Source of the DNA: Desulfosporosinus acididurans
GTDB taxonomy: Bacteria; Bacillota; Desulfitobacteriia; Desulfitobacteriales; Desulfitobacteriaceae
NCBI RefSeq assembly: GCF_001029285.1
Contig: NZ_LDZY01000009.1
Location: forward strand, 124,001 to 188,000
DNA: 64,000 bases
Direction of reading: 5' to 3'
Part shown: positions 49,845 to 57,865 of the stretch, in pieces
How positions within the stretch are numbered: position 1 is the stretch's first letter
Layout of the letters: each line of letters begins with the position of its first letter
Program-made: the position numbers and the translations under genes
Notes under the pieces: generated by a model
Seen by the model: the letters and a program-made list of their open reading frames with translations, nothing else
Database searches by the model: none
Told to the model about the DNA's origin: nothing

Positions 49845-50894
49845 TTATTTTAATTCGATTGCCTTTTGCGGGCAAAGTTCCTGACAGCAAAAACATGTAA
49901 TGCACAGTTCCGGGCTAACTATCGGGTATTCGTCCATGGTTAATGCACCGTTTGGGCAGTGCTCTATACAGGTTCCGCAGAGACTACATAATTCTTTATC
50001 TACCAATGGCCTTACCGCAGTAATAGAATCCATAGTATTAACGGAAGTCTGACCTCGCTGGTCTGTCTGTGGAAGTTTAAATCCTGGGATAACTTCAAGG
50101 TTTCCGTCAATATGTATTCTCGAAAGTTCGCTGATACCGTATCCTTTGGCTGCAGCCAGCTCAATGGTTCGAGGTAAATCAGGGAAGCCCATCATATGTG
50201 CAACCACTGTATCAACAGCCACTGGGTCAACTCCGGCTATTATCTTGCCGAGGTTAACTAAGTCTTTTGAGGCTGGACCATTACCCTCCATAGCCAAGAC
50301 ACCATCAACTATTACCAAATCAGGAATCTTAAGGGCAAAGACTTCAACCAGTGCTTCGGCAAAGTTAAGGGGATTGCCGGCTCTTTTATGGGTTTCTGCC
50401 TTTAGGGCCCCAGCTAAAAGCCCAAAATTATTTTTGATGGCGCAAGACAGTCCAGTGAGTCCATGGGTTTTAAACTTGGGTATGCTTATATATACATCGG
50501 CATCAAGAATCGCCCGGGAAATTAGAGCATGCTCTATATAAGGTGAATTCATTTCCATTGATACAGTTTCCGCGCCAAGATTTCGATAATATATACCGGC
50601 TGCCTCCATTAGACCAGTATCTTCAAAAGCCTTTTCGTTCATACCGTAGGAAAAAACCCCTGGGTTATCACCAACGATGAGCGATGCAGGGCGTTGCTTG
50701 ACAACTTCATTTATAACTGCCTTTAACACAGCTGGATGGGTGGTTATGCCTTCTTCAGGTGTTGCGCTGCGAAGTACATTTGGTTTTATAACGACTCTTT
50801 TCCCTTTTAAGTCTAATGGAAACTGGCGAAATATCCTTTCGACAGCTTCGTGACAGTTTTCGTAGCTTGAATCCATTATCGATACTGAGCTCAA
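49845..50894 (-). CDS. DUF362 protein with C-terminal 2[4Fe-4S] ferredoxin domain
   Basis: The protein is 349 residues. The DUF362 domain spans ~1-285 (GKRVVIKPNVLRSATPEEGI-TTHP, IVGDNPG, DVYISIPKFKTHGLTGLSCA-IKN, DLVIVDGVLAMEGNGPASKD, AVDTVVAHMMG). The ferredoxin domain (~300-349) has ELCSLCGTCIEHCPNGA and ELCITCFCCQELCPQKAI, binding two [4Fe-4S] clusters. The family is common in anaerobes and uncharacterised; a redox role is likely. The start ATG 50894 has GGGGGTAC upstream. Confidence 0.9.
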   Translation of the reverse strand: MSSVSIMDSSYENCHEAVERIFRQFPLDLKGKRVVIKPNVLRSATPEEGITTHPAVLKAVINEVVKQRPASLIVGDNPGVFSYGMNEKAFEDTGLMEAAGIYYRNLGAETVSMEMNSPYIEHALISRAILDADVYISIPKFKTHGLTGLSCAIKNNFGLLAGALKAETHKRAGNPLNFAEALVEVFALKIPDLVIVDGVLAMEGNGPASKDLVNLGKIIAGVDPVAVDTVVAHMMGFPDLPRTIELAAAKGYGISELSRIHIDGNLEVIPGFKLPQTDQRGQTSVNTMDSITAVRPLVDKELCSLCGTCIEHCPNGALTMDEYPIVSPELCITCFCCQELCPQKAIELK

Positions 50895-50982
50895 TCCAGT
50901 ACCCCCTTCGTTATTGCCTAAATTTACCCTCTATTATAAATGAATTTTATCTATAGTTCCAGGAAGCTAAAAAATATGTGAT

Positions 50983-51198
50983 ATGTTGGATGAAGCTACA
51001 AGTTCGGTGGATACACGTATGGAACGAATAGTCCAGGCAGCTATGGATCAGCTTACAGTGGGAAGAACATCTTTTGTCATTGCTCATCGGCTTTCAACGA
51101 TCAAAAATGCAGATCTTATTCTGGTGATGAAGGACGGCGACATTATCGAAAGTGGAAACCATGAGGAACTGCTTGCAAGGAAAGGTCTTTATTTGTAA
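50983..51198 (+). pseudogene. ABC exporter ATPase, C-terminal fragment
   Basis: The reading begins at the Walker B motif ([20 protein letters not shown]) and continues through the switch His ([20 protein letters not shown]) to an early end [14 protein letters not shown]. All upstream parts (membrane domain, Walker A, signature) are missing. No ribosome binding site. Confidence 0.9.
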
Positions 51199-51446
51199 AA
51201 ACCACGTTGACATTGAATATAGATTACAACATTAGAAAATTGAATAAAGAAAATAATGTTTTTCTATAGACCTGGAGTATTTAGAGAGTTAAGATTCATC
51301 TAAGTAATCTAAGTAGAGGAAACATTATAATTAAATTTGTGAATGTACGTACAATATCAAGTTTAGGTTTGCGTACTGAAACAAAAATAAGTGGGATCGA
51401 GCGAAATAATCTGTTGAAATAGCTAAACTGAAGGTGGAGGTAAACT

Positions 51447-51656
51447 ATGAGCTGCCAATGTCGAGAGTGTAGAGGAAAATCCTGTGTATGTATGCTCTGT
51501 TCTCAAATGAAAAATTGTGGATATGCAATGTTGGATGATTGCCGGTGGGAGATTATTCAAGAAGATGCGAATAGAGTCGGAACAATAAAGTTTCAAATAT
51601 TTTTACGCAACACTCATATGGATATTTCCGGACGAAATGCCACTATCATGAGTTAA
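51447..51656 (+). CDS. Hypothetical Cys-rich 69-aa protein
   Basis: The ATG follows GGTGGAGG. The N-terminal 31 residues hold eight cysteines (MSCQCRECRGKSCVCMLCSQ, MKNCGYAMLDDCRW), a spacing that suggests metal or Fe-S binding or disulfide knots. The C-terminal half (VGTIKFQIFLRNTHMDISGR) is polar. No family recognised. Good RBS supports it as real. Confidence 0.6.
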   Translation: MSCQCRECRGKSCVCMLCSQMKNCGYAMLDDCRWEIIQEDANRVGTIKFQIFLRNTHMDISGRNATIMS

Positions 51657-51707
51657 ACAATACTTATGAAATTTCAAAACATCATTAGTAACTTTACCAG
51701 GCAATAA

Positions 51708-51745
51708 TAAAACGCTGTCTGATTGGTCTTCAGACAGCGTTAATA
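51708..51745. terminator. Bidirectional intrinsic terminator
   Basis: AACGCTGTCTGA/TCAGACAGCGTT perfect stem with T-rich flank on the minus side. It serves the DUF2680 gene. Confidence 0.85.
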
Positions 51746-51761
51746 TTAACGTGTAAATTGC

Positions 51762-52202
51762 TTAAGGATATAAACCAAGCCTACAACCCATTCCCATACC
51801 GCTCCCCATTCGATTTCCTGCACCGCGTCCCATACCTTGTCCGCCCATGAGTCCGGCACAATTGCCAGTTCCATTACATAAGGCTTGATTGCTTTTTATT
51901 CCGGCATAGATTTGATCCGCCTGTTGTTGGGTTAATTGGCCATCCGTAACCCTTTGATTAAGTATGGCCTTTTTTTGTTCTAACACTTGAGCTTGAAATT
52001 CTTCTAACTTTCCGGCTTCTTTAGCAATAGTCCCATAAGTTTTACCTGAAGCTCTTTCTTGGTTGACATCAGTGATTGATTTTCCAGTGACACTTGCCGC
52101 TATGTCCGCAGGTGTCTGATATACAGCGGCATAAGCTGTCCCGGCAACCCCTAACATTCCCAACATAGTTAGGGTAACTGCAAGTTTTTTGTAGATTCTC
52201 AT
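51762..52202 (-). CDS. Exported DUF2680 protein with Gly/Met-rich tail
   Basis: The protein is 146 residues from ATG 52202 (GGATGTGG upstream). Signal peptide MRIYKKLAVTLTMLGMLGVA-GTAYA is followed by a DUF2680 region (QTPADIAASVTGKSITDVNQ, RASGKTYGTIAKEAGKLEEF, VTDGQLTQQQADQIYAGIKS) and a tail GLMGGQGMGRGAGNRMGSGM-GMGCR. DUF2680 proteins are exported and uncharacterised. The gene is divergent from a two-component system whose sensor has a segment of the same composition, so it is likely that system's target. Confidence 0.85.
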   Translation of the reverse strand: MRIYKKLAVTLTMLGMLGVAGTAYAAVYQTPADIAASVTGKSITDVNQERASGKTYGTIAKEAGKLEEFQAQVLEQKKAILNQRVTDGQLTQQQADQIYAGIKSNQALCNGTGNCAGLMGGQGMGRGAGNRMGSGMGMGCRLGLYP

Positions 52203-52251
52203 CAATCCACATCCTTTCAATAATTTATTGCAACTCAAGCTTACAAGGAAA

Positions 52252-52307
52252 TTGTGGCAAAAATATGGCAAAACTTTGAACCTGTTTTGACATTAAGTGT
52301 GCCACAA
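52252..52307. promoter_or_regulatory. Inverted repeat in the DUF2680/two-component intergenic region
   Basis: TTGTGGCA (52252) and TGCCACAA (52300) are perfect reverse complements 40 bp apart, with a further TATGGCAAAA between them. Candidate binding sites for the adjacent response regulator. Confidence 0.5.
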
Positions 52308-52365
52308 ATTTGTCACAATCATGAAACAAATTAATGGTAAAATTGATTGGAGTAGGGGGGATATT

Positions 52366-53058
52366 ATGAAGAAGTTTCTTTTAATTGCCGATGATAATGA
52401 GGGTATCCTCGATATCTTAAAAACCTATGTGAGTAAAGAAGGCTATAATCCGATCGTTGCCCGTGATGGGGAAGAAACGCTCCTGAAATTTGCAGAGTAT
52501 CAACCTGTGCTGATTCTCCTAGATGTTCTGATGCCTAAGAAAGATGGTTTTACAGTCTGCCGAGAAATCCGTCAAAATTCGTCAGTCCCAATTATTATGA
52601 TTACAGCAAAAGGGGAAGATGGGGATCGAATCATGGGTTTAGATATCGGCGCAGATGACTATATTGTCAAGCCATTCAATCCCAGTGAAGTTATGGCCCG
52701 AGTCCGAGCAGTTCTTAGAAGGCTTGATATTTCAGAGGAACAAAGCGGCGACGTGATTCACTACCCTGGGCTTGTTATTAGTCTTTCAGATTATGAAGTA
52801 CAAATTGAGGGACGGCCAGTTTCCTTAACGAAAAAAGAACTTGAGCTTTTATGGGTTTTAGCCTCGAACCCGGGAAAAGTTTTTTCGAGAGACAACCTTC
52901 TCAACAGTGTTTGGGGCTATGAATATTTTGGTGATGCACGGACCGTAGATACTCATATTAAAAGACTGAGATCAAAAATGAACATTCCTGACAAACTTCC
53001 TTGGGATATTAAGACGATATGGGGTGTTGGTTATAAGTTTGAGTCTCAGAGTCGTTAA
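52366..53058 (+). CDS. OmpR/PhoB-type response regulator
   Basis: The protein is 230 residues from ATG 52366 behind TAGGGGGG; the frame extends upstream without a site. Receiver: LLIADDNEGILDILKTYVSK, phospho-acceptor LILLDVLMPKKDG (Asp ~53), VKPFNPSEVMARVRAVLRR. Winged helix: TKKELELLWVLASNPGKVFS-RDNLLNSVWGY, RTVDTHIKRLRSKMN. Overlaps the sensor kinase gene. Confidence 0.94.
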   Translation: MKKFLLIADDNEGILDILKTYVSKEGYNPIVARDGEETLLKFAEYQPVLILLDVLMPKKDGFTVCREIRQNSSVPIIMITAKGEDGDRIMGLDIGADDYIVKPFNPSEVMARVRAVLRRLDISEEQSGDVIHYPGLVISLSDYEVQIEGRPVSLTKKELELLWVLASNPGKVFSRDNLLNSVWGYEYFGDARTVDTHIKRLRSKMNIPDKLPWDIKTIWGVGYKFESQSR

Positions 53059-54973
53059 TAAAATCATTAACTTAATAAAAAACAAACTGGCCTTTAAATT
53101 GGCCTTGAGTTTTATTGTAATAATCACTATTTGTATGATTACCATTGGTGCCTTATTTATGCAGCTTTTTAAGCAATATGCCTTTGAGAGCCGAGAAAAA
53201 ACAATGGTTACAAGTGCGAGAAGCATCGCAGCCATGGCGTCTGAAGTGATGGGCAATTCTGTAGGCAAGACAGCAGGCTCGAGTAATCCCCTGAGAGGTT
53301 TTGGCGGTTATCTTCGTTCTCTCGACACCATCACTGAGTCTAAGGTTTGGATTACGGATAACAAAGGCAATCCCGCCGTAATTTCCGGCCGCATGCAAGG
53401 GCAAGGAATGGGACAAGGCCGAGGATTTGGCTATGGTGCAAGACAGGGAGGGCCTATGGGAAGCGGAGCCGGACAAGGCATTTCGACGAATGCAGGTCCT
53501 TTGCCTCCAGAGGCTGAAAGAGTAATTCAGGATGTTCTTCAGGGCCAGGAATCTACCAGCGAAAGTTTTAGCAGCCTGTATCACGAAGCTACGATTACTG
53601 TTGGTGTTCCAATTTTTGATCATCAGCATAAAGTCATAGGAGCAGTCCTTTTACATACTCCTGTGACAGGAATCACCAGTGTTTTGAACAAGGCTGTTGG
53701 TATTCTAGCTGTCAGTCTATTAGTGGCGCTACTCTTAGCTGCGGCTTTGGGAGTCATGTACTCCATTCTTTTTACACGTCCTCTAAAAGCAATGAACCGC
53801 ACGGCTCTTGAAATTACTAAGGGGAATTATCAGGCAAGGACAGGCATCACGCGAGACGATGAACTAGGTCAACTGGGGAATTCTCTCGATCTTTTAGCGA
53901 GAGAACTTGGTTCAACGATTAACCAACTCTTTCAGGAAAAGGGAAAACTCAAAGATATTATATCCAGCATTTCTGAGGGTATTATCGCATTTAATATTAA
54001 TCTCGAGCCTGTAAGTGTTAATTTTGCTCTTGCAGACATCATGAATAGGAACGATCCTTATTCCTTAGACGATATTGACAGAGATTTGCAGGAGTTAGAG
54101 ATTAAATCTAAACTGGTTCAAGTGATGAAAACTAAGGAAACTTTACAAATTCTCCGCACTCGGTCGGATAAGGTATTGCGATTTACGATTTCGCCTATCA
54201 TTGATAAACATGATACCATTACCGGGTGCGTTGCTTCAGTTCAGGATATCAGCGAAAATGAGCGCCTCGAACAATTGCGTCGAGATTTCGTTGCTAATGT
54301 ATCCCATGAATTTCGTACTCCTTTGACAGTCATCCGAGGGTACCTTGAAGCGATGGTTGATGGAACTCTGGATTCGCGAGTGGATTTTCAGCAGACTTAC
54401 CAAAAAATGCTCCAGGAAACTCATGGTTTAGAACGACTAGTTAAGGATCTTCTTGAACTTTCTCAGCTTCAATCAGGTAAAATATCTATAAGCCAGGAAG
54501 TAATTCATTTTCCAAGCCTGCTTGAAGATACCATTAAAAATTTGCAAACGCTTGCCGATAAAAAATCCATTAAATTAAGCTATTCCATTAGAGAAGAAGT
54601 TCCTCCTTTTATGGGGGATTACAATCGATTACGTCAGCTCATCATTATTTTCCTCGACAATGCCATCACTCATTCCCCCAATAATAGAGGAGTTTATATT
54701 GAGACCAATGTGGAGGATAAAAACGCTTTGATACTTCGGATAAAGGATGAAGGATATGGCATAGCTGCAGAGCAACTGCCGCATATTTGGGAACGCTTTT
54801 ACAAAGGAGATCAGTCACGAAACAGTAAAGGGACAGGACTTGGTTTAGCAATTGCCAAGGCCCTAATTGAATTGCTGGAAGGTAAGATTGAAATCCATAG
54901 TGAGTTGAACCAAGGTACTAGGGTAACAATAAAGATTCCCCTTCAATTTCTCTCTTCCTCGATGGTCGAATAG
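53024..54973 (+). CDS. Sensor histidine kinase with Gly/Met/Gln-rich extracytoplasmic domain
   Basis: The protein is up to 649 residues. The start is uncertain (GTG 53024, or TTG 53039); either overlaps the regulator gene. TM1 lies at ~20-45. The extracytoplasmic domain (~45-215) contains a segment GRMQGQGMGQGRGFGYGARQ, GGPMGSGAGQG. TM2 lies at ~220-245, followed by HAMP, PAS (IISSISEGIIAFNINLEPVS), HisKA (RDFVANVSHEFRTPLTVIRG, His) and HATPase (N box, DEGYGIAAEQ, KGTGLGLAIAKAL). It is PhoR/ResE-like in layout. The Gly-rich segment mirrors the tail of the divergent DUF2680 protein. Confidence 0.93.
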   Translation: MLVISLSLRVVNKIINLIKNKLAFKLALSFIVIITICMITIGALFMQLFKQYAFESREKTMVTSARSIAAMASEVMGNSVGKTAGSSNPLRGFGGYLRSLDTITESKVWITDNKGNPAVISGRMQGQGMGQGRGFGYGARQGGPMGSGAGQGISTNAGPLPPEAERVIQDVLQGQESTSESFSSLYHEATITVGVPIFDHQHKVIGAVLLHTPVTGITSVLNKAVGILAVSLLVALLLAAALGVMYSILFTRPLKAMNRTALEITKGNYQARTGITRDDELGQLGNSLDLLARELGSTINQLFQEKGKLKDIISSISEGIIAFNINLEPVSVNFALADIMNRNDPYSLDDIDRDLQELEIKSKLVQVMKTKETLQILRTRSDKVLRFTISPIIDKHDTITGCVASVQDISENERLEQLRRDFVANVSHEFRTPLTVIRGYLEAMVDGTLDSRVDFQQTYQKMLQETHGLERLVKDLLELSQLQSGKISISQEVIHFPSLLEDTIKNLQTLADKKSIKLSYSIREEVPPFMGDYNRLRQLIIIFLDNAITHSPNNRGVYIETNVEDKNALILRIKDEGYGIAAEQLPHIWERFYKGDQSRNSKGTGLGLAIAKALIELLEGKIEIHSELNQGTRVTIKIPLQFLSSSMVE

Positions 54974-55054
54974 CTCTTTGGGAATATTTCCTTAACAAAG
55001 CGCAGAGTCTAGTTTAAAGGCCAAAAATCAAGATAGGAAAGTTAAGGTGGATTC

Positions 55055-55399
55055 ATGGGAAAAGTGATTATCGTTGAAGGAAAGACAGATAAGCAGCGGT
55101 TACAACAAATTCTGGACGAACCTGTAGAAATAGCATGTACCTATGGCACCATAGGCGAAGATAAATTGGAAGAATTATTCTCTGTGTATAGTGAGGATGA
55201 GGTCTTTGTTCTGTTGGACGCAGATTATTCGGGGGACAAAGTCAGGCGTTTATTTAAACAGGACTTTCCCAATGTACGTCACTTATATACTCATAGGATG
55301 TACCGTGAAGTGGCAACAACCCCCTATCATGTACTAGCCCAAATCCTTGAGGGCGCCCATTTTATTGTGAAATCTCCTGAGGATCTGGAGGATAATTAG
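55055..55399 (+). CDS. Toprim-domain protein
   Basis: The protein is 114 residues, just a Toprim domain. It has VIIVEGKTDKQRLQQIL (catalytic Glu), LEELFSVYSEDEVFVLLDAD and DADYSGDKVRRLF (the D-x-D metal site), then HLYTHRMYREVATTPYHVLA. It is similar to small RnmV-like/OLD-like Toprim proteins. The substrate is probably RNA or DNA; no partner gene is adjacent. A perfect terminator follows. Confidence 0.87.
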   Translation: MGKVIIVEGKTDKQRLQQILDEPVEIACTYGTIGEDKLEELFSVYSEDEVFVLLDADYSGDKVRRLFKQDFPNVRHLYTHRMYREVATTPYHVLAQILEGAHFIVKSPEDLEDN

Positions 55400-55422
55400 A
55401 ATTTATCACTGCAGCGTAAGAT

Positions 55423-55463
55423 AAAACGACTGTAACGATTTGCCCTCGTTACGGTCGTTTTTA
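55423..55463 (+). terminator. Intrinsic terminator
   Basis: AAAACGACTGTAACGA/TCGTTACGGTCGTTTT stem of 16 bp with one mismatch. Confidence 0.9.
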
Positions 55464-55722
55464 CTAACACCCATTCATCGCAAGGGAGTATCATAGATTG
55501 CGAAAAAATCGATTGTTTCTAAAATCCATAAATTCCTTGGAAGTTTGTTATTAATTGGATAAGAATTAAATATCTATAAGATAGAAATTTGTATTGAATC
55601 TGCCAGGAAGTATTTCCATCGTACCTAGAAAACTTTTTAATTTGAATAGTAGGAATATTGAGATATATCTAGAATTATTAGGTAAGCTTTAATTAAATTA
55701 AATTGTGTTAAGGAGGTTACCT

Positions 55723-56172
55723 ATGAACGATGACGTGGTTTTAGAGGCTCGTTCGCGGGCTGGAAACAAATTCAAAGAAGGTTTTAATTGTTCGGAATCA
55801 ATTCTTCATGCCTTTAACGAACTGCTTAACAATCCCCTAAGTTCTGAGAGTTTGAAAATGGCGACTGGGTTTGGAGGAGGGCTAGGGCATGCCGGCTGCA
55901 TGTGCGGTGCCTTGACAAGTTCGGTGATGGTTTTGGGGCTTTACCAAGGACGCATCACTCACCAACAAGATCGGGAACCGCTTTATAATCTGGCCCACGA
56001 ATTTCATGACCGTTTTTCCGACCAATTTGGAGGAACATGTTGTCGAGTTTTAAATCCCCACGATTTTGATTCCCCGGAACATTTAAAGCATTGTTTAAAA
56101 CTAACGGGAGGAACTGCCAAACTTCTGATGGAGTTCATTTTGGAAAAAAAGCTGACATTAGCGGAGAAATAG
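55723..56172 (+). CDS. C_GCAxxG_C_C family protein
   Basis: The protein is 149 residues from ATG 55723, preceded by TAAGGAGG. The family pattern is present: FKEGFNCSESILHAFNELL, MATGFGGGLGHAGCMCGALT (G-C-x-C-G-A-L-x-x in place of the G-C-A-x-x-G core), GGTCCRVLNPHDFD and a final C-L-K-L-T-G-G-T-A. Predicted redox or metal-binding protein; many members lie next to oxidoreductases. Here it stands alone. Confidence 0.85.
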   Translation: MNDDVVLEARSRAGNKFKEGFNCSESILHAFNELLNNPLSSESLKMATGFGGGLGHAGCMCGALTSSVMVLGLYQGRITHQQDREPLYNLAHEFHDRFSDQFGGTCCRVLNPHDFDSPEHLKHCLKLTGGTAKLLMEFILEKKLTLAEK

Positions 56173-56417
56173 CTGCTTTACATGAGGCAAAAACCTAAAC
56201 GTAATCTTAGCACAATCCTATCTGTAGAAATCATGAGATCTACTCAAAGGGTTGTGCTAAAATTTTGTGGTTTTCCTAACGAGTTAATGTATGGGAACCA
56301 CTCCCACTTAGAGCCATATGATTGAATAAATGATATGGTAAAATATACTTGAAGAGTTTTTCTCCTAATTGAAGATGATATTAAAAACACTTAAGGTTTT
56401 AGGGAGGATGCTCTAAC

Positions 56418-57512
56418 ATGGAAAAGGGACAGCTGATTGATTCCAGTATGGAAAGTGGAGAAATAATTAATAACGGCGAAAAATATGATAACACTCAGAT
56501 TAGTTCTATCCAGCATAATGTGGCAGATATACCTATTACGGTTGCTGAAATTAACCATCTATGGTCAGCCTATATAGCAGAAAGTATGGCGGAGACCTTC
56601 CAAAAATATATGGTTGCCAAATGTGAGGATCAAGATTATTACAAGATTATGCTTTCATCTCTGAACCTTTCAAGTCAAAATCTTCAGTCTCTCAGGAATA
56701 TATTCAATTTGCTGCAATACCCTACTCCGGAAGGCTTTGGAGATAAGGATGTCAATCTCGATGCCCCGCGATTGTATGATGAAACCTCCGGTGTCCGATA
56801 TATAAGAATGATGCAAAAGTTCATCATACAAAATTATGCTTTAGCGTTTAGTGAGTCTTCCCGTTCGGATATTAGACAGCTATTCGCCGGATTTATCGAG
56901 AGTTCGAAAGATTTAATTCAAAGAACCGATGACGTTCTCTTAGCTAAGGGCGTTTTTCCGAAGACCCCCTACATTGTACTACCGCACGAAGTAGAGTATG
57001 TTCATGATAAGGATTATTACGGGTCATTTTTTGGAGCAACTAGACCGCTCAACGCTCTTGAAATTAGTAATATCTTAGCTATATTGGATTTTAAAGTGGT
57101 CGTAAAAATTGTGAAGGTAGGTTTTGCCCAGGTTGTCAAATCGGATGAAATCAGAAGGTTTTTTAATAACGGAGCCAAACTTGCTGTCAAACATATTAAT
57201 GTACTCCGGGAGATATTAGAGGAAGAGGGATTACCCGGGCCGGAAATAATTGACTATCGCGTTACAGACTCACAAGAATCCCCATTCAGTGACCGTCTAA
57301 TGTTGTTTCATACAACAACGATTGTCGCCTATATTCTTTCAGCTTATGGGACTGGGCTTTCGAGAATTACGAGAAAAGATGTCATTGCAACCTATATGAA
57401 GCTTATGACTGAGATACTAGCTATTGCTAAAAGCGGTTCGGATTTATTGATTAAAAATGGCTGGATGGAAAAGGTCCCAGAAACTGCAAATCGTCGAAAA
57501 TTAACTCATTAA
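56418..57512 (+). CDS. DUF3231 family protein (tandem ferritin-like/CotF-like domains)
   Basis: The protein is 364 residues with two homologous ~170-residue halves. Each is a helical bundle beginning ITVAEINHLWSAYIAESMAE and RPLNALEISNILAILDFKV respectively. The first half includes KDLIQRTDDVLLAKGVFPKT-PYI, the second SDLLIKNGWMEKVPE. DUF3231 proteins resemble spore coat protein CotF and occur in spore formers. AGGGAGGATG precedes the start at 56418. Confidence 0.85.
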   Translation: MEKGQLIDSSMESGEIINNGEKYDNTQISSIQHNVADIPITVAEINHLWSAYIAESMAETFQKYMVAKCEDQDYYKIMLSSLNLSSQNLQSLRNIFNLLQYPTPEGFGDKDVNLDAPRLYDETSGVRYIRMMQKFIIQNYALAFSESSRSDIRQLFAGFIESSKDLIQRTDDVLLAKGVFPKTPYIVLPHEVEYVHDKDYYGSFFGATRPLNALEISNILAILDFKVVVKIVKVGFAQVVKSDEIRRFFNNGAKLAVKHINVLREILEEEGLPGPEIIDYRVTDSQESPFSDRLMLFHTTTIVAYILSAYGTGLSRITRKDVIATYMKLMTEILAIAKSGSDLLIKNGWMEKVPETANRRKLTH

Positions 57513-57572
57513 TTTTGAGGGCAGAACTTATACATAATTACCCCAATAATAAAAAGAATGGGAATAAGGATA

Positions 57573-57597
57573 AAAAGAGCATGGCTGCTCTTTTTTT
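57573..57597 (+). terminator. Intrinsic terminator
   Basis: AAAAGAGC-ATGGCT-GCTCTTTT followed by TTT. It ends the DUF3231 transcript. Confidence 0.8.
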
Positions 57598-57650
57598 ATC
57601 CAATCGTAAGACTCCTACTTCTTGTAAGTGGGAGTGGGTTAGAGGAATGC
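57598..57650. repeat. Hairpin repeat after terminator, copy 1 (IS200/IS605-end-like)
   Basis: ATCCAATCGTAAGACTCCTA-CTTCTTGTAAGTGGGAGTGG contains the stem CTCCTACTT/AAGTGGGAG. A near-identical sequence follows the terminator at 62758. Such hairpins resemble ends of IS200/IS605 elements, but no transposase is present. The rest of 57650-57865 holds no gene. Confidence 0.5.
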
Positions 57651-57865
57651 GTCACACTTTTCACAAAGTTGCCAATTCAAAGAGCGGCTTTTATTTCTGT
57701 TCGAATCATGGTATTATGCAAGCAAAGCCATAACAAGTTATCGATGATGTGAGAATACTTGGCAACAAGGTCATAGACAAAGCGCTATGGCCTTAAACAT
57801 ATTTTTAGCAATTAAGCCTTAAAAACATATTTTTAGTTCAAGGCAAATGAAGGTTGGAGGTAAGT

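Noticed and set aside
57515-57752. Overlapping 64-72 aa frames after the DUF3231 gene
   Set aside because: They run through a terminator and the hairpin repeat; no RBS or family.
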